A DNA stretch of 64,000 nt from Clostridium thermosuccinogenes (GTDB taxonomy: Bacteria; Bacillota; Clostridia; Acetivibrionales; DSM-5807). The stretch lies in NCBI RefSeq assembly GCF_002896855.1, contig NZ_CP021850.1, forward strand, positions 2,753,665 to 2,817,664, given 5' to 3'. A program made the position numbers and the translations under genes. This document shows, piece by piece, positions 8,955 to 19,048 of this stretch (the stretch's first letter is position 1; each line of letters opens with the position of its first letter). Below the pieces are notes generated by a model. It was not told the origin of the DNA. It worked only from the letters and a program-made list of their open reading frames with translations, and did no database searches.

Positions 8955-10310
8955 TTAATCCTTATTCTTGGCAGCCACATCGCTCAGCATCTTGGCGGCC
9001 TGCTCCGGTGTAACCTTATTGAAAGCCAGTTCAGGATAGATGTTTTTCCATGCGTCGGTCACATTGGCGTAGTTGATGGTATCCAGGAATTTATAGTTGT
9101 ATTTTGCTTTTGCAGCGAATTCATTTATCTCCATAAATAACGGATACTTCTTTTTAAACTCTTCGCTGGGCTTGACGTTCTCTGTCAAAGGAGTTACACT
9201 GTTCATTTCAAGCATCACGCTTTGCGCAAAAGCTCCGGTTCTGAACTTAAGGAATTTAAGAGCTGCTTCCCTATGCACATCGTCCTTGGAGCAGAGCATG
9301 AATCCTTCTTCAAAGGAGGAGAATATTCCCGCATTGGGATACATGGCAACGCCAACTTTTTGCTCAAAGCCTTCCGGAGCTTTGTCCGGGTTGCTGAAGT
9401 CCGGTATCATCCACGGTCCGTTGGCTATGATTGCAGCCTTGCCCTGGCAGAAGTTATTGGCTGCATTTGCATAGGCCGCACCAAGCGCATCGGTTGTTGT
9501 GTAATTTTGAAGCATTGCTTGTATCTTTGCCAATGCGTCAATCACTTCCGGGGTTTCGAAATTCTTGGGATAAAGGGTATTCATAAAATTGTTTCCTGCC
9601 TCGCCGCTGGTTCCGATGATGGAAGCTAGGATGAGGTTGGTGGTCCAGGCATTTTCCCCCGTCATCAAAGCCAATGGCGTAAACCCTGCGGATTTAAGCT
9701 TTTCCAAGTTGGACTCAAACTCTTCCCAGGTTTCAGCTGGCTTTATTCCCGCTTTTTCAAACATTTCCTTGTTGTAGAAGTAGCCAACGATCTGGCGTGC
9801 GGTACTGATTGACCAGCACTTTCCGTCCCGTGAATTTGCCTCGATGGCTTTTTGGCCTATTTCTTCCTTCCACTGAGGGTCCTCGTCAAGGTATTTGTTC
9901 AGTGGTACTGCCAGATTAGCGCTGATCAGCACATTATTGATTCCGTTTTTACCCTCAACGATATCCGGCATATCTTTCGATGCTGCCAGAATTTTCATTT
10001 TGTCCACATAGGTTTGGTCACTAGGTATTTCTTCCACCTCGACTATTACTTCATCTCCGTACTTTTCCCTAAATGCGTCGAGTATTTTCTTTTCAGCAGG
10101 AGCAGATACATGGGTACCAACTCTGTAGGAAGGGTACTTGATCTTGATAGGCTCCTTCTTGGCAGTGCTCTCCGATGCGCTGGTTTTTGTTTCGGAAGAA
10201 GAAGTGTCATTTTTGGCACCTTCCGACGATTTGCCACAGCCGCTTAAAAGCGAAATCATCATACATGCTGCAACAGTACCGGCTAAGAATTTTTCAAATA
10301 CTTTTTTCAT
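8955..10310 (-). CDS. Sugar ABC transporter binding lipoprotein (family 1)
   Basis: 451-residue extracellular binding protein. The signal ends in lipobox LLSGC, followed by a Ser/Thr/Lys linker (about residues 27-52) and a family-1 bilobed fold. Conserved-looking segments include the start of lobe 1, KKILDAFREKYGDEVIVEVE, and WMIPDF. The start ATG (10308-10310) follows AAGGAGGAG by 5 bases. It sits between the two permease genes and the catabolic genes, so it supplies ligand to those permeases. A 214-base gap separates it from the upstream permease gene, enough for a separate promoter. Ligand unknown; a sugar alcohol or fructose-related compound is inferred from the downstream enzymes. Confidence 0.9.
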   Translation of the reverse strand: MKKVFEKFLAGTVAACMMISLLSGCGKSSEGAKNDTSSSETKTSASESTAKKEPIKIKYPSYRVGTHVSAPAEKKILDAFREKYGDEVIVEVEEIPSDQTYVDKMKILAASKDMPDIVEGKNGINNVLISANLAVPLNKYLDEDPQWKEEIGQKAIEANSRDGKCWSISTARQIVGYFYNKEMFEKAGIKPAETWEEFESNLEKLKSAGFTPLALMTGENAWTTNLILASIIGTSGEAGNNFMNTLYPKNFETPEVIDALAKIQAMLQNYTTTDALGAAYANAANNFCQGKAAIIANGPWMIPDFSNPDKAPEGFEQKVGVAMYPNAGIFSSFEEGFMLCSKDDVHREAALKFLKFRTGAFAQSVMLEMNSVTPLTENVKPSEEFKKKYPLFMEINEFAAKAKYNYKFLDTINYANVTDAWKNIYPELAFNKVTPEQAAKMLSDVAAKNKD

Positions 10311-10524
10311 TTGAACTCCTCCTTTAAAATTATTATTTTAAGTTCATCCTAGAAAGTTTATAATTTATGTTCATTCCAGCTGCTTCACTACTTAGGGTTA
10401 ATGAGATTTTGTTACCTGTTCCTGTGGAATTTTGAGCTGTTCTTTATTATAGGCTGTACGATTGAAAGGAAATCCAATAATTTGCTTTTGATTGACTATT
10501 TTGCTTCAAGGCATAAACGCTTTC

Positions 10525-11355
10525 TCAGCCTTTAACCGCTCCGGCCGTCAAGCCTGATATGACCTGCCTTTGCAGCAATGCAAATACGATGATACTCGGG
10601 ATGATGACGATGACGGTCGCTGCAAACATCACTCCGTAATTGCTGCCAAACTGGCTTTTGAAATAATATAATGCCAGCGGAAGCGTCCTGCTTTTGTTGC
10701 CGGTGGTCAGCGTGAGGGCAAATTGGAACTCGCTCCAGCAAAGAAGGAACTGAAGAACGGCTGATGTTACGATACCCGGTTTTGATACAGGCAGAACAAT
10801 GCTGGCGAAGGTTTTTACAAAGCCAGCTCCGTCTAAATATGAAGATTCCTCCAGCTCTTTAGGTATGGTCAGAAAGTAGCTTGTCAATATATACAGCGAC
10901 GTAGGCAAACCAAAACCCGCGTAAACAATGATCAGTCCTATGAGTTTGTCATAAAGGCCAAGGGCTGTTGTTGTCAGGTACAGCGGTTGAAGCAGCGCTG
11001 CTCCCGGTATCAAAAGCGCAAGAGAAAATATGGGAACGAGTATTTTCTTGCTTTTAAAATCGAATCTTGCTATGACGTAGGCAGACATGCTTAAAATGGT
11101 GATGTTAAGCAAGGTTCCGAATGTGGCTACAATGGCGCTGTTGACGTAAAACTGAGCCAGGGGAGCTAATTTAAACGCGTTCAAATAATTTGACATTCTC
11201 AATTGCTTTGGCAGCCCAATATTTGATGACAGTATCTCAGCATTGGTTTTGAATGATGAAATCAGAACCCACACAAAAGGCCCCAATGAAATCAAAAGAA
11301 TGAAAACAACAAACGAATATTTTATGAAACGCAGTAGTAAACTGATTCCTCTCAT
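10525..11355 (-). CDS. Sugar ABC permease, MalG/UgpE-like
   Basis: 276-residue inner-membrane permease with about six hydrophobic helices. The family EAA loop is EESSYLDGAGFVKTFASIVL in the second half. It pairs with the MalF-like protein encoded just upstream: that gene stops at 11368 and this one starts at 11353-11355 with GGGGGG 6 bases ahead, so the two are translationally close. Length and topology are normal for the smaller carbohydrate permease. No ATPase gene is in the operon, so a shared MsmX-type ATPase is expected elsewhere. Confidence 0.93.
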   Translation of the reverse strand: MRGISLLLRFIKYSFVVFILLISLGPFVWVLISSFKTNAEILSSNIGLPKQLRMSNYLNAFKLAPLAQFYVNSAIVATFGTLLNITILSMSAYVIARFDFKSKKILVPIFSLALLIPGAALLQPLYLTTTALGLYDKLIGLIIVYAGFGLPTSLYILTSYFLTIPKELEESSYLDGAGFVKTFASIVLPVSKPGIVTSAVLQFLLCWSEFQFALTLTTGNKSRTLPLALYYFKSQFGSNYGVMFAATVIVIIPSIIVFALLQRQVISGLTAGAVKG

Positions 11356-11367
11356 CTTTATCCCCCC

Positions 11368-12240
11368 TTACATTTCCGATGTCCCAAGTTTGAAAATTTT
11401 CCGTACGGCCAGCACGAAAAGGATGCCTATGCCTATAAGAAAAACGCCCAAAGTGTTGGCATACCCGAAATTATTATCCATTAACGCCGACTTGTAGATA
11501 TACACAGGAAGGTTCATGGTGATGTTCCCCGGCCCGCCTCCCGTCGTCATCATTATGATGTCCAACTTCTGCACCATGCTGGTGCCTGCGACGATGACAC
11601 AGGTTCCCATGATGTTTCTTAACATGGGGATGACGATGTAAAGGTTTGTCTTGAACTCACTGGCTCCGTCCATCCTTGCAGACTCGAAAATGCTTTCCGG
11701 CATGGAAGCAATCTCCGCCAATACCAGAAGAGTGATCACAGCGGCATAAGGCAGCCATGTCATGGTTACTGACAGGAAGGATGTTCTGTAATCCATGAAC
11801 CAGTTTTGAGAAAAGCCCTTATAACCTATCAGACGGATGAGGTTGTTTACCGCTCCGAATTCGGGATTCAATATGCAGAGAAAAAGCATTCCCATGGCAG
11901 CGCCGGATATGATGTTAGGCACCATAAAAGCTGTCCTGGCAAATTTCCAATAGAATTCCTTCCTGGCGAGGATAAGAGCAAATATGACGCCGATGGCAAC
12001 ATGAACGGTGGATTGCAGTATAACCCAGATAATCGTATTTATCAGGCTGCGGCGGAAGTCATCGTCATCAGTGATAATTTTAATGTAATTGCTAAGACCT
12101 ATAAAGGAAACTTTTGATCCAATGCTCCAGTCTGTGAAGGAAGAGCCTAGAAGAATCAGCAGCGATGCTGCATAAACTACTCCAAACAACAGTATTGTGG
12201 GCAAGATAAATATTGGTATGAATATTTTATTTTTGAGCAA
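11368..12240 (-). CDS. Sugar ABC permease, MalF/UgpA-like
   Basis: 290-residue permease, first gene of the leftward operon. It has an N-terminal membrane segment (about residues 8-30), further helices, and the EAA loop ESARMDGASEFKTNLYIVIP. Translation starts at TTG (12238-12240), well supported by AGGAGG 8 bases upstream; no in-frame ATG is near. The gene is divergent from the YesM/YesN pair across a 316-base region, which suggests that pair controls it. Confidence 0.92.
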   Translation of the reverse strand: MLKNKIFIPIFILPTILLFGVVYAASLLILLGSSFTDWSIGSKVSFIGLSNYIKIITDDDDFRRSLINTIIWVILQSTVHVAIGVIFALILARKEFYWKFARTAFMVPNIISGAAMGMLFLCILNPEFGAVNNLIRLIGYKGFSQNWFMDYRTSFLSVTMTWLPYAAVITLLVLAEIASMPESIFESARMDGASEFKTNLYIVIPMLRNIMGTCVIVAGTSMVQKLDIIMMTTGGGPGNITMNLPVYIYKSALMDNNFGYANTLGVFLIGIGILFVLAVRKIFKLGTSEM

Positions 12241-12556
12241 AATCGTTACCTCCTTTGAGTTAGCCCTGAATCTTAGTGCGTTTTCCTGAAAGCTCCACCG
12301 CGTATTTTTATTATAGGGTTTCCCCTAGTATAAGTTAATGGGATATCATGACTTGTTCTTGTGGTTTCTTTACTTCAGAAGCCTAATATTAAGAGGCATT
12401 TCTCCCTCTGGCTTACATGAGATTTTTTTACTTTTTCATTGTTTTTTTGACTTCATTTCATAGCATGAAGGAAACAATAATAAATATGTAGAATTGAGTT
12501 TAAGTTAACTCATTGTGCCAGCATAACAAATTAAATTACATTTCACGAAATAAGGG
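12241..12556. promoter_or_regulatory. Divergent control region, sugar operon / two-component genes
   Basis: 316 bases hold the promoters for the leftward operon and the rightward kinase gene, and presumably the YesN-type operators. AT-rich; an imperfect dyad (GAGTT, then AACTC) lies near 12494-12510. I could not place confident -35/-10 pairs. Confidence 0.4.
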
Positions 12557-14410
12557 GTGAGTTTTATTCAAAGAGCGCGCGAGAGATTGATTAGCTTCTA
12601 TTCACATGTAAAATCGTATCTTTCGGGACGATATTACGCTCTACCCATAAGGAACAAGATTATACTTTTAGTGGTTCTTATGATACTTGTTCCAATGATT
12701 TTTGCCGGTTTTTACTATTATTCCATCTTATCCGACACCCTGACCCGCAATGCCTTTGAAAATCTGGATAAGCTTATTCTTCAGATCAATGAAAACATTG
12801 AAAGGAGCTACAAGATCATTGACAATACCTCTCTCCATTTTATATCCAATAATACCATCCGTTCAAGGATTCTGAATAATATGCCAACGGAAGAGGATTA
12901 TTACAGCATGTTCGTAAACAAAAGCAAAATGGAGGAGGAGCTGAAATACAGCCTGATGTTCAACAATGCCTGGGACATGAAATTGATTACAACGGCATTT
13001 GTATTTTTAAACAAAACGGCCTATTTTTCCTTATCCAGGTCAGCCAAACCCATCCAAATTGTTGCGGAAAACAACCTAAAAATATTTAACGAACTGGATC
13101 TGGACAAGATGGAAGGCTTCATGATCATGCCCCCATCCCCCGGCGACCATACGGTTTATTTTGTCCGTGTTATTTCCAACATATACCACCCCGAACACAA
13201 GCTGGCCTTGATTATCGGCACCGATGAGGCGGAATTGTATAAAATGTATGAGAAGCTCCTGGAATTTCCAGGTTCTGTTGCCTATATCATTGATAACAAC
13301 GGAATAATCTATTCAACGCAAGATAAGGATAGGCTTGGAACGATGGTTGATGCATCAGTGCTGGACTTGAAGAACAAAAGCGGGGTTTCGGAAGCAGTTT
13401 TGAACAATAAAACATACTATGTGGCTTCAAAAAAGATAAGCAACAGCAGCCTGACCTTCGTCGCAGGCATCCCCAAGCAGCAAATTCTTGCACAGCTTTA
13501 TGGCAGCATCCGAAGCTACCTGATTATAACTTCGCTTATCGTTCTGATTTGCCTGGCTGTCGGTATATTTCTGACCCTGGGCTTCACCCGCTTCATAAAA
13601 GACATGCTGCACAGCATTAACATGGTGAAATACGGAAACTATGATATAAAAATGCCGGTATATAAAGATGTGGAGTTAAACCTGCTGAGCGAAACTTTCA
13701 ACAACATGACTGCAGAGATCAAACACCTCATCAATCAGGTTTATGAAAAGCAGCTTTTGTTCAAGGAGACAGAGTTCAAATTTCTACAATCACAGATTAA
13801 CCCTCACTTTTTGATGAACACCCTAATAACAATAGGTTATAAGGCAAAGCTGTCCCAAGATGAATCGATATACAGGATGGTCACATCCTTAAGCGAGCTT
13901 CTGCAGGCAAGCATCTATTCAAACAACAATACCAAAATCCCCATACGTGAGGAACTGGAGCTTTGCAAGTTTTATCTTTATCTGCAGAAGGCAAGGTTCG
14001 AGGATAAGCTCGAGTACACAATAAACGTCAGAGATGAATCCGTGCTCGATTACTATCTTCCCAAGCTGAGCCTCGAACCGATAGTCGAAAATGCCGTTGT
14101 CCATGGAATAGAAGGCAAGATGGGCAAGGGCATGATAAACATCAATATCTGGGAAGACTCAGGCTCAGTATACATGGAAGTGATTGACGACGGCTTGGGA
14201 TTTGATGTCGGAAGCGTCCAGCTGGCTGACTCAGATATGGCAATCCCCAGAAAAAAAGGGCATAACCGCATAGGCTTGGACAATACTAATAAAAGAGTAA
14301 AATTGCTTTATGGAGAACAATATGGTATAAAAATCGAAAGCGAACCCAATAAAGGGTCCAGGGTTGTTGTTCATATTCCGGTGGATAAAGGAGAAAATAA
14401 GATTGTATAA
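12557..14410 (+). CDS. YesM-type sensor histidine kinase
   Basis: 617-residue membrane kinase of the LytS/YesM (His_kinase) class. A first membrane helix (about residues 33-55), an extracellular sensing region, a second helix (about 317-340) and a HAMP linker come first. The H-box QSQINPHFLMNTL follows, then the ATPase N-box EPIVENAVVHGIE, and the glycine boxes DDGLGFD and NRIGLDNTNKRVKLLYG. The start is uncertain: GTG 12557 overlaps the AAGGGG that would be its ribosome site, and an ATT five bases after that site is an alternative giving nearly the same protein. It overlaps the regulator gene by 8 bases. It is divergent from the sugar importer, whose substrate it probably senses. Confidence 0.92.
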   Translation: MSFIQRARERLISFYSHVKSYLSGRYYALPIRNKIILLVVLMILVPMIFAGFYYYSILSDTLTRNAFENLDKLILQINENIERSYKIIDNTSLHFISNNTIRSRILNNMPTEEDYYSMFVNKSKMEEELKYSLMFNNAWDMKLITTAFVFLNKTAYFSLSRSAKPIQIVAENNLKIFNELDLDKMEGFMIMPPSPGDHTVYFVRVISNIYHPEHKLALIIGTDEAELYKMYEKLLEFPGSVAYIIDNNGIIYSTQDKDRLGTMVDASVLDLKNKSGVSEAVLNNKTYYVASKKISNSSLTFVAGIPKQQILAQLYGSIRSYLIITSLIVLICLAVGIFLTLGFTRFIKDMLHSINMVKYGNYDIKMPVYKDVELNLLSETFNNMTAEIKHLINQVYEKQLLFKETEFKFLQSQINPHFLMNTLITIGYKAKLSQDESIYRMVTSLSELLQASIYSNNNTKIPIREELELCKFYLYLQKARFEDKLEYTINVRDESVLDYYLPKLSLEPIVENAVVHGIEGKMGKGMININIWEDSGSVYMEVIDDGLGFDVGSVQLADSDMAIPRKKGHNRIGLDNTNKRVKLLYGEQYGIKIESEPNKGSRVVVHIPVDKGENKIV

Positions 14411-16016
14411 TGTGATGATCGTTGATGATGAGGCAGTTATCAGAAAAGGCCTTCAATGCTTTATAAACTGGAGCGCATTGGATTGCAGGCTTGTTTGCGA
14501 AGCCAGCAACGGCATAGAGGCCATAGAGTGCCTTAAAAACAATGATATCGATATTGTGATAGCCGACATCAGAATGCCCGGCCTTGATGGTCTTGAGCTT
14601 TCAAAATATATCCATGACCATTATCCGTCAACTAAAGTAATCATACTTACGGCATTTGCAGATTTTTCCTATGCTCAGGCTGCAATTAAATATTACGTAG
14701 TTGACTTCATAGTAAAGACAAACCCTACTGAGAAAATTCCAGAAGCTATCAAAAAGGCCAAGGAGTTAATCATGCGGCAGAAGGAGAAGGAAAACCAGCT
14801 CAAGCTTTTGGAAAGCAAGTTGAGGGAAAATACTTCCGAAATCCAGGAAAAACTCATAAAAGATATAATCAACGGAATAGTCTTTCCTCCGGATTTGATA
14901 GGCAAAAAGCTCGCGCAAAACGGTATACAGCTCGAAAATTTTTTCATAATTGTATTTGAAATATCAGATCCTTCTGCGGATTACAGTGAAAATCCTGAAG
15001 CGCATAACAGGTTCATTATGTCTGTTAAGAATTTCCTAGGAATGGCCTTCAAAGATTACCACTACCACTTATTTGTAATGAGTAAAAACATACTTTTTAT
15101 AATAGTATCCTTTACCAAAGGCAGTGCCTCCTTCTGCACCCAGTCCTTGCTTGTAACTTGCAATGAGGTTCTGGCAATGCTTGACAGCTTCATGAAATTT
15201 ACTATTTCCATCGGCATCAGCGGCATGCATAAATCGCCGGCCGAAATTCCCCAGGCTTACAATGAAGCATTGGAAGCATCCTCGTCCAATTTTTACAACA
15301 GCAACAACGTGTCGGTGTATGCATCTTCAGCTGGAGAGTCCCGTAAGAGCGCCTATGTTCAAATGCATAAGTTTAATGATGCCATAGTAAACCATATTCA
15401 ATCCGGCAACCTCAATGCAGCGCTGGAAGACATAAACAAGCTTTTTCAAAAATACCGGGAAAATAAGGAGCCTATTGAGCACATCAAGGTGTCAAGCATG
15501 CTTCTGTGCTCGCTTTGTTTCAGATTGCCGGCTAATCTCAATCTGAATGCGGATTTGCTAAATATCAATGAAGCTGACATTTACAAGCAGATTCAGCAGT
15601 GCAAATCCATACAGAGCCTGCTCGACCTTATAGTCGATGTCATTAAATCAATATCCAAGCTGACTTCCGAAAATAAAAAGCAATACAGCCTGATTGTAAG
15701 AGAAGTAAACAATTTTCTGCATAACAATTACAATAAGAACATAAATCTGCAGTCTATCGCAGATCATGTGCATGTGAACAGCAGCTATCTGAGCCGCCTT
15801 TTCAAAAAGGAAACCAATATGTCCATAATTGATACCCTCAACAAGATAAGAATTGAAAAGGCAAAGCAGCTTCTTATGGATCCCAGGAATAAAGTTTTTG
15901 AAGTGGCTTCAGAAGTTGGATTTGACGACCCCACATATTTTACGCACGTATTTGCAAAGTATGTGGGAATGAGCCCTAAAGAATATAGAGACCGGAGCAA
16001 TGGTTTTCATTTATAA
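14403..16016 (+). CDS. YesN-type response regulator with AraC output domain
   Basis: About 537 residues. A receiver domain (residues 1-120) has the acidic pair D8-D9, phospho-acceptor D55 in IADIRMPGLDG, T83 and K105. A poorly conserved middle follows. The C-terminal AraC double helix-turn-helix reads QSIADHVHVNSSYLSRLFKK, then EVGFDDPTYFTHVFAKYVGM, ending in SPKEYRDR. TTG 14403 is chosen as start: AAAGGAG lies about 9 bases upstream inside the kinase gene, and the protein then opens with the family-typical YNVMIVDDE. The overlap with the kinase stop implies translational coupling. It likely activates the divergent sugar-import operon. Confidence 0.92.
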   Translation: MYNVMIVDDEAVIRKGLQCFINWSALDCRLVCEASNGIEAIECLKNNDIDIVIADIRMPGLDGLELSKYIHDHYPSTKVIILTAFADFSYAQAAIKYYVVDFIVKTNPTEKIPEAIKKAKELIMRQKEKENQLKLLESKLRENTSEIQEKLIKDIINGIVFPPDLIGKKLAQNGIQLENFFIIVFEISDPSADYSENPEAHNRFIMSVKNFLGMAFKDYHYHLFVMSKNILFIIVSFTKGSASFCTQSLLVTCNEVLAMLDSFMKFTISIGISGMHKSPAEIPQAYNEALEASSSNFYNSNNVSVYASSAGESRKSAYVQMHKFNDAIVNHIQSGNLNAALEDINKLFQKYRENKEPIEHIKVSSMLLCSLCFRLPANLNLNADLLNINEADIYKQIQQCKSIQSLLDLIVDVIKSISKLTSENKKQYSLIVREVNNFLHNNYNKNINLQSIADHVHVNSSYLSRLFKKETNMSIIDTLNKIRIEKAKQLLMDPRNKVFEVASEVGFDDPTYFTHVFAKYVGMSPKEYRDRSNGFHL

Positions 16017-16203
16017 ATGCCATTAGTAAGCATGGAATAGGGGGGACTCCTTGCAGTAATATAATGTGCTTTATAAATGAAACCATCATCTTCCGGTAAT
16101 GATATATCCCGTCATAATACAGCAAATATTTCGCCCTGTTCTCATATCAGGACTTAGGGACTGTTTGATAATCGATATATCACCATTGTCCTTTCTGCCA
16201 AGA

Positions 16204-17022
16204 TCATACCACCTTCTGCAAATTCACATGGTGTCTTCCTCTTGGCACCACAAAGGGCGAAGAGGATACCGGATCTTTTATAACTATGCAATCCAAATCA
16301 AACACCTTGGCAATTAAATCGGGTGTTATAACCTCAGATGGCGTACCCTGGGCAATCAATTTCCCTTTACGAAGAGCAAATATATAGTCTGCGTACCTGG
16401 CGGACAAATTTATATCATGAAGCACCATCACAACAGTTGTCCCTCTCCTGCGATTCAGATCCGTCAGTAAATCCAAAATCTCCACTTGATAAGCAATATC
16501 AAGATAAGTTGTCGGCTCATCCAGAAGAAGTATGTCCGTTTGCTGAGCCAAGGCCATTGCTATCCATACCCTTTGCCGCTGCCCGCCGGAGAGTTCATCC
16601 ACAACACGATTTGCAAGCTCCGATATTCCCATTAATTCAAGGGCTTCTTCCACAGCCTTGACATCTGATTTATCCATGCTTTTTAAAAATGACTGGTATG
16701 GATATCTCCCTCTGGAGACCAGATCCCAAACAGTTATACCTTCCGGAACCACCGGTGATTGGGGAAGCAGCCCCAAAACCTGTGCCAGCTGCTTGGAAGG
16801 CATTGAAGTAATCTTTTTACCGTCAATTACAACTTTTCCCGAGACAGGCTTTATAAGCCTGGCAAGGGTTTTCAACAAAGTTGATTTACCACAGGCATTA
16901 GCACCAATAATAACACTTATTTTATTGCTCGGAATAGCTATATCGATTCCATCAACTATAATCCTTTTGTCATATCCTGCCACCAATTCTTTTCCTTCAT
17001 ACAAATGTGGTTTTCTAACCAT
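16204..17022 (-). CDS. Iron-siderophore ABC transporter ATP-binding protein
   Basis: 272-residue cytoplasmic ATPase of the FecE/FhuC type. Walker A is GANACGKSTLLKTLARL, the signature is DELSGGQRQRVWIAMALAQQ, Walker B is DILLLDEPTTYLD and the switch His is in VLHDINLSARYAD. The start ATG overlaps the permease stop as TGATG at 17020-17024, with GGAGGGGGAAGG just before it inside the permease gene. Last gene of the four-gene Fur-controlled operon; it drives uptake of a ferric siderophore. All catalytic motifs are intact. Confidence 0.95.
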   Translation of the reverse strand: MVRKPHLYEGKELVAGYDKRIIVDGIDIAIPSNKISVIIGANACGKSTLLKTLARLIKPVSGKVVIDGKKITSMPSKQLAQVLGLLPQSPVVPEGITVWDLVSRGRYPYQSFLKSMDKSDVKAVEEALELMGISELANRVVDELSGGQRQRVWIAMALAQQTDILLLDEPTTYLDIAYQVEILDLLTDLNRRRGTTVVMVLHDINLSARYADYIFALRKGKLIAQGTPSEVITPDLIAKVFDLDCIVIKDPVSSSPFVVPRGRHHVNLQKVV

Positions 17023-18053
17023 CAGGCCTTCCCCCTCCTATTTATTAGTACCAGTAAAAACAGCATATATGGCGCTCCTAAAATTCCTGTAACTACACCT
17101 ACCGGAAATCTTGTGCCAAAAGCAAACTGACCGGTCATGTCTGCTCCAAGGACCAGCAATGCTCCGACCAAGCCGGATGAAAGAGCGTTTGATGCCCCCG
17201 GTCCAACAAGTCTGGATGCTATAGGCCCGGACAGAAATGCAACAAAGGCTATAGGGCCTGTAACCGCAGTCGCAAAGGCAATCAAGAATACCGAACTGAG
17301 AATCAGCATAATCCGTATTACATTTATGTTAATGCCAAGGGTGGTGGCAAACTCATCTCCCAACTCCAATATTTTAAGCTGTTTTGTCAGCAACAAGATA
17401 GTGATTCCAAAAACGACAACAACAATGCCTAAAACGGGCACATCCTCAATGCGCATGCCGTTCAGGCTGCCGCTCAGCCACCTGAGCGCGGCCGGAACAT
17501 CATGTTGTGAAGCCTTGGACAGCAAATACGATATAAGCGAATTTATCATTGCCTGAACTCCGATTCCTATAAGTATCAATCTGCTGCCCGAAAATTTCGA
17601 ACCTTTGGATAGCGCGTATATAAGGATTGATACTGCAATCCCGGAGGCTACCGCCGCTATTGAAACACCGCTCCCACTCATATGAAGCACTAATATGCAA
17701 AAAACTGCTGCCGCGCTGGAACCTGAACTTATACCTATAATATCTGGACTGGCCAGAGGATTCCTCAGCATGGTTTGAAACGTGCTTCCTGCCATGCCGA
17801 AAGCCAACCCAGCCAGCAATCCGCAAAGCATTCTCGGCAGGCGCAGGGTTGCAATGGCAAAAGTGGCCCCCTGTATTTGCTCTCCTCTAATAACCCTTAT
17901 AACTGTGCTTAACTGGTAATTGGTCTTGCCGTATACGAGCATCATGCCGCATAGGCATACTGTTAAAGCGAGCAGAACAATATTAACGCTGATTAAGCGA
18001 ATTTTTCTTCTGATATATCCTTGTCTGATTAGCGTAGTTGTACTTTGCATCAT
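17022..18053 (-). CDS. Iron-siderophore ABC permease (FecD/FhuG-like)
   Basis: 343-residue FecCD-family permease with about nine to ten hydrophobic segments. The family motif LPRMLCGLLAGLAFGMAGST lies near residue 70, RNPLASPDIIGISSGSSAAA follows, and the ATPase-contact region GDEFATTLGINI comes later. It overlaps the preceding permease gene by 4 bases (18050-18053) and abuts the ATPase gene. Pairs with the second permease to form the channel. Confidence 0.94.
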   Translation of the reverse strand: MMQSTTTLIRQGYIRRKIRLISVNIVLLALTVCLCGMMLVYGKTNYQLSTVIRVIRGEQIQGATFAIATLRLPRMLCGLLAGLAFGMAGSTFQTMLRNPLASPDIIGISSGSSAAAVFCILVLHMSGSGVSIAAVASGIAVSILIYALSKGSKFSGSRLILIGIGVQAMINSLISYLLSKASQHDVPAALRWLSGSLNGMRIEDVPVLGIVVVVFGITILLLTKQLKILELGDEFATTLGININVIRIMLILSSVFLIAFATAVTGPIAFVAFLSGPIASRLVGPGASNALSSGLVGALLVLGADMTGQFAFGTRFPVGVVTGILGAPYMLFLLVLINRRGKA

Positions 18054-19048
18054 ATAGCCTTCACCTTCGCTTTTCTGGCAACGATTATAAGGATTGGCGC
18101 ACCTAAAAATGCGGTAATAATTCCAACCTGAACTTCACCGGGACTTCCGATTACTCTTCCCAAAACATCTGAAAGGATAAGAAGTGCGGCACCTCCAATA
18201 GCGGACAATGGAACTATCCCCTTCAAATTTGAACCAAAAACAAGGCGTATGCTGTGGGGAATCATCAATCCGATAAATCCAATAGGCCCGGCAATTGCAG
18301 TAGTTGCACCGGTCAGCATAACTCCTGCAACTGCACAAACAAGTCTTATAACTCCTGTATTTACACCCAGGCCGGTAGCCACCTCATCTCCCAATGCGAG
18401 TACATTTAACGCCGGTGTGGCAGCTATGCTTATTATCAACCCGATTATTATAAACGGCAATATTAGAGCAATGCTTTCCCAGGTCGCACCGCTCACGCTG
18501 CCAACCTGCCAAAACCTGTATGCATCCATTACCTCGCTTCTGGGAAGCATAATTGCACTCACTAAAGATGATAAAACGGCACTGGTGGCAGCCCCTGACA
18601 AAGCGAGCTTAATTGGAGTCATACCTCCGTTTCCAATGGATGCTATGATGTAGACAAGGACGGACGTTATTCCTGCTCCGGCTAATGCAAACCAGATATA
18701 CTGATTTGCAGAATTTATGTTAAAAAAGGCTATTCCTATTACCACAAACAAGGATGCTCCTGTATTAACTCCCAAGATGCTGGGATCAGCAATCGGATTT
18801 CTGGTTATCGATTGCATGAGGGCTCCTGATATTCCAAGAGAAGCCCCTGCCATAATGCTGAAAATCGTCCTCGGAATACGTTCCCGCACCACCAAGGCAG
18901 CAAAAGACGTATCATTGCTATCCAGCAGAGAATTAACTACTTTGCTGAATTCTATGCTTTTTGATCCCCATGCCAATGATGCAAGCACACATAAGGCTAA
19001 AAATATAAAACTGACCAGGTATATTCCCACTATTTTTGTAAATTTCAT
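18050..19048 (-). CDS. Iron-siderophore ABC permease (FecC/FhuB-like)
   Basis: 332-residue FecCD-family permease. Hallmarks are RIPRTIFSIMAGASLGISGA, TRNPIADPSILGVNTGAS and GDEVATGLGVNTG, within about nine helices. The gene overlaps the binding-protein gene by 4 bases at its start and the next permease gene by 4 bases at its end. The whole operon is thus translated as a chain. Together with the neighbouring permease it moves the iron chelate across the membrane. Confidence 0.94.
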   Translation of the reverse strand: MKFTKIVGIYLVSFIFLALCVLASLAWGSKSIEFSKVVNSLLDSNDTSFAALVVRERIPRTIFSIMAGASLGISGALMQSITRNPIADPSILGVNTGASLFVVIGIAFFNINSANQYIWFALAGAGITSVLVYIIASIGNGGMTPIKLALSGAATSAVLSSLVSAIMLPRSEVMDAYRFWQVGSVSGATWESIALILPFIIIGLIISIAATPALNVLALGDEVATGLGVNTGVIRLVCAVAGVMLTGATTAIAGPIGFIGLMIPHSIRLVFGSNLKGIVPLSAIGGAALLILSDVLGRVIGSPGEVQVGIITAFLGAPILIIVARKAKVKAI

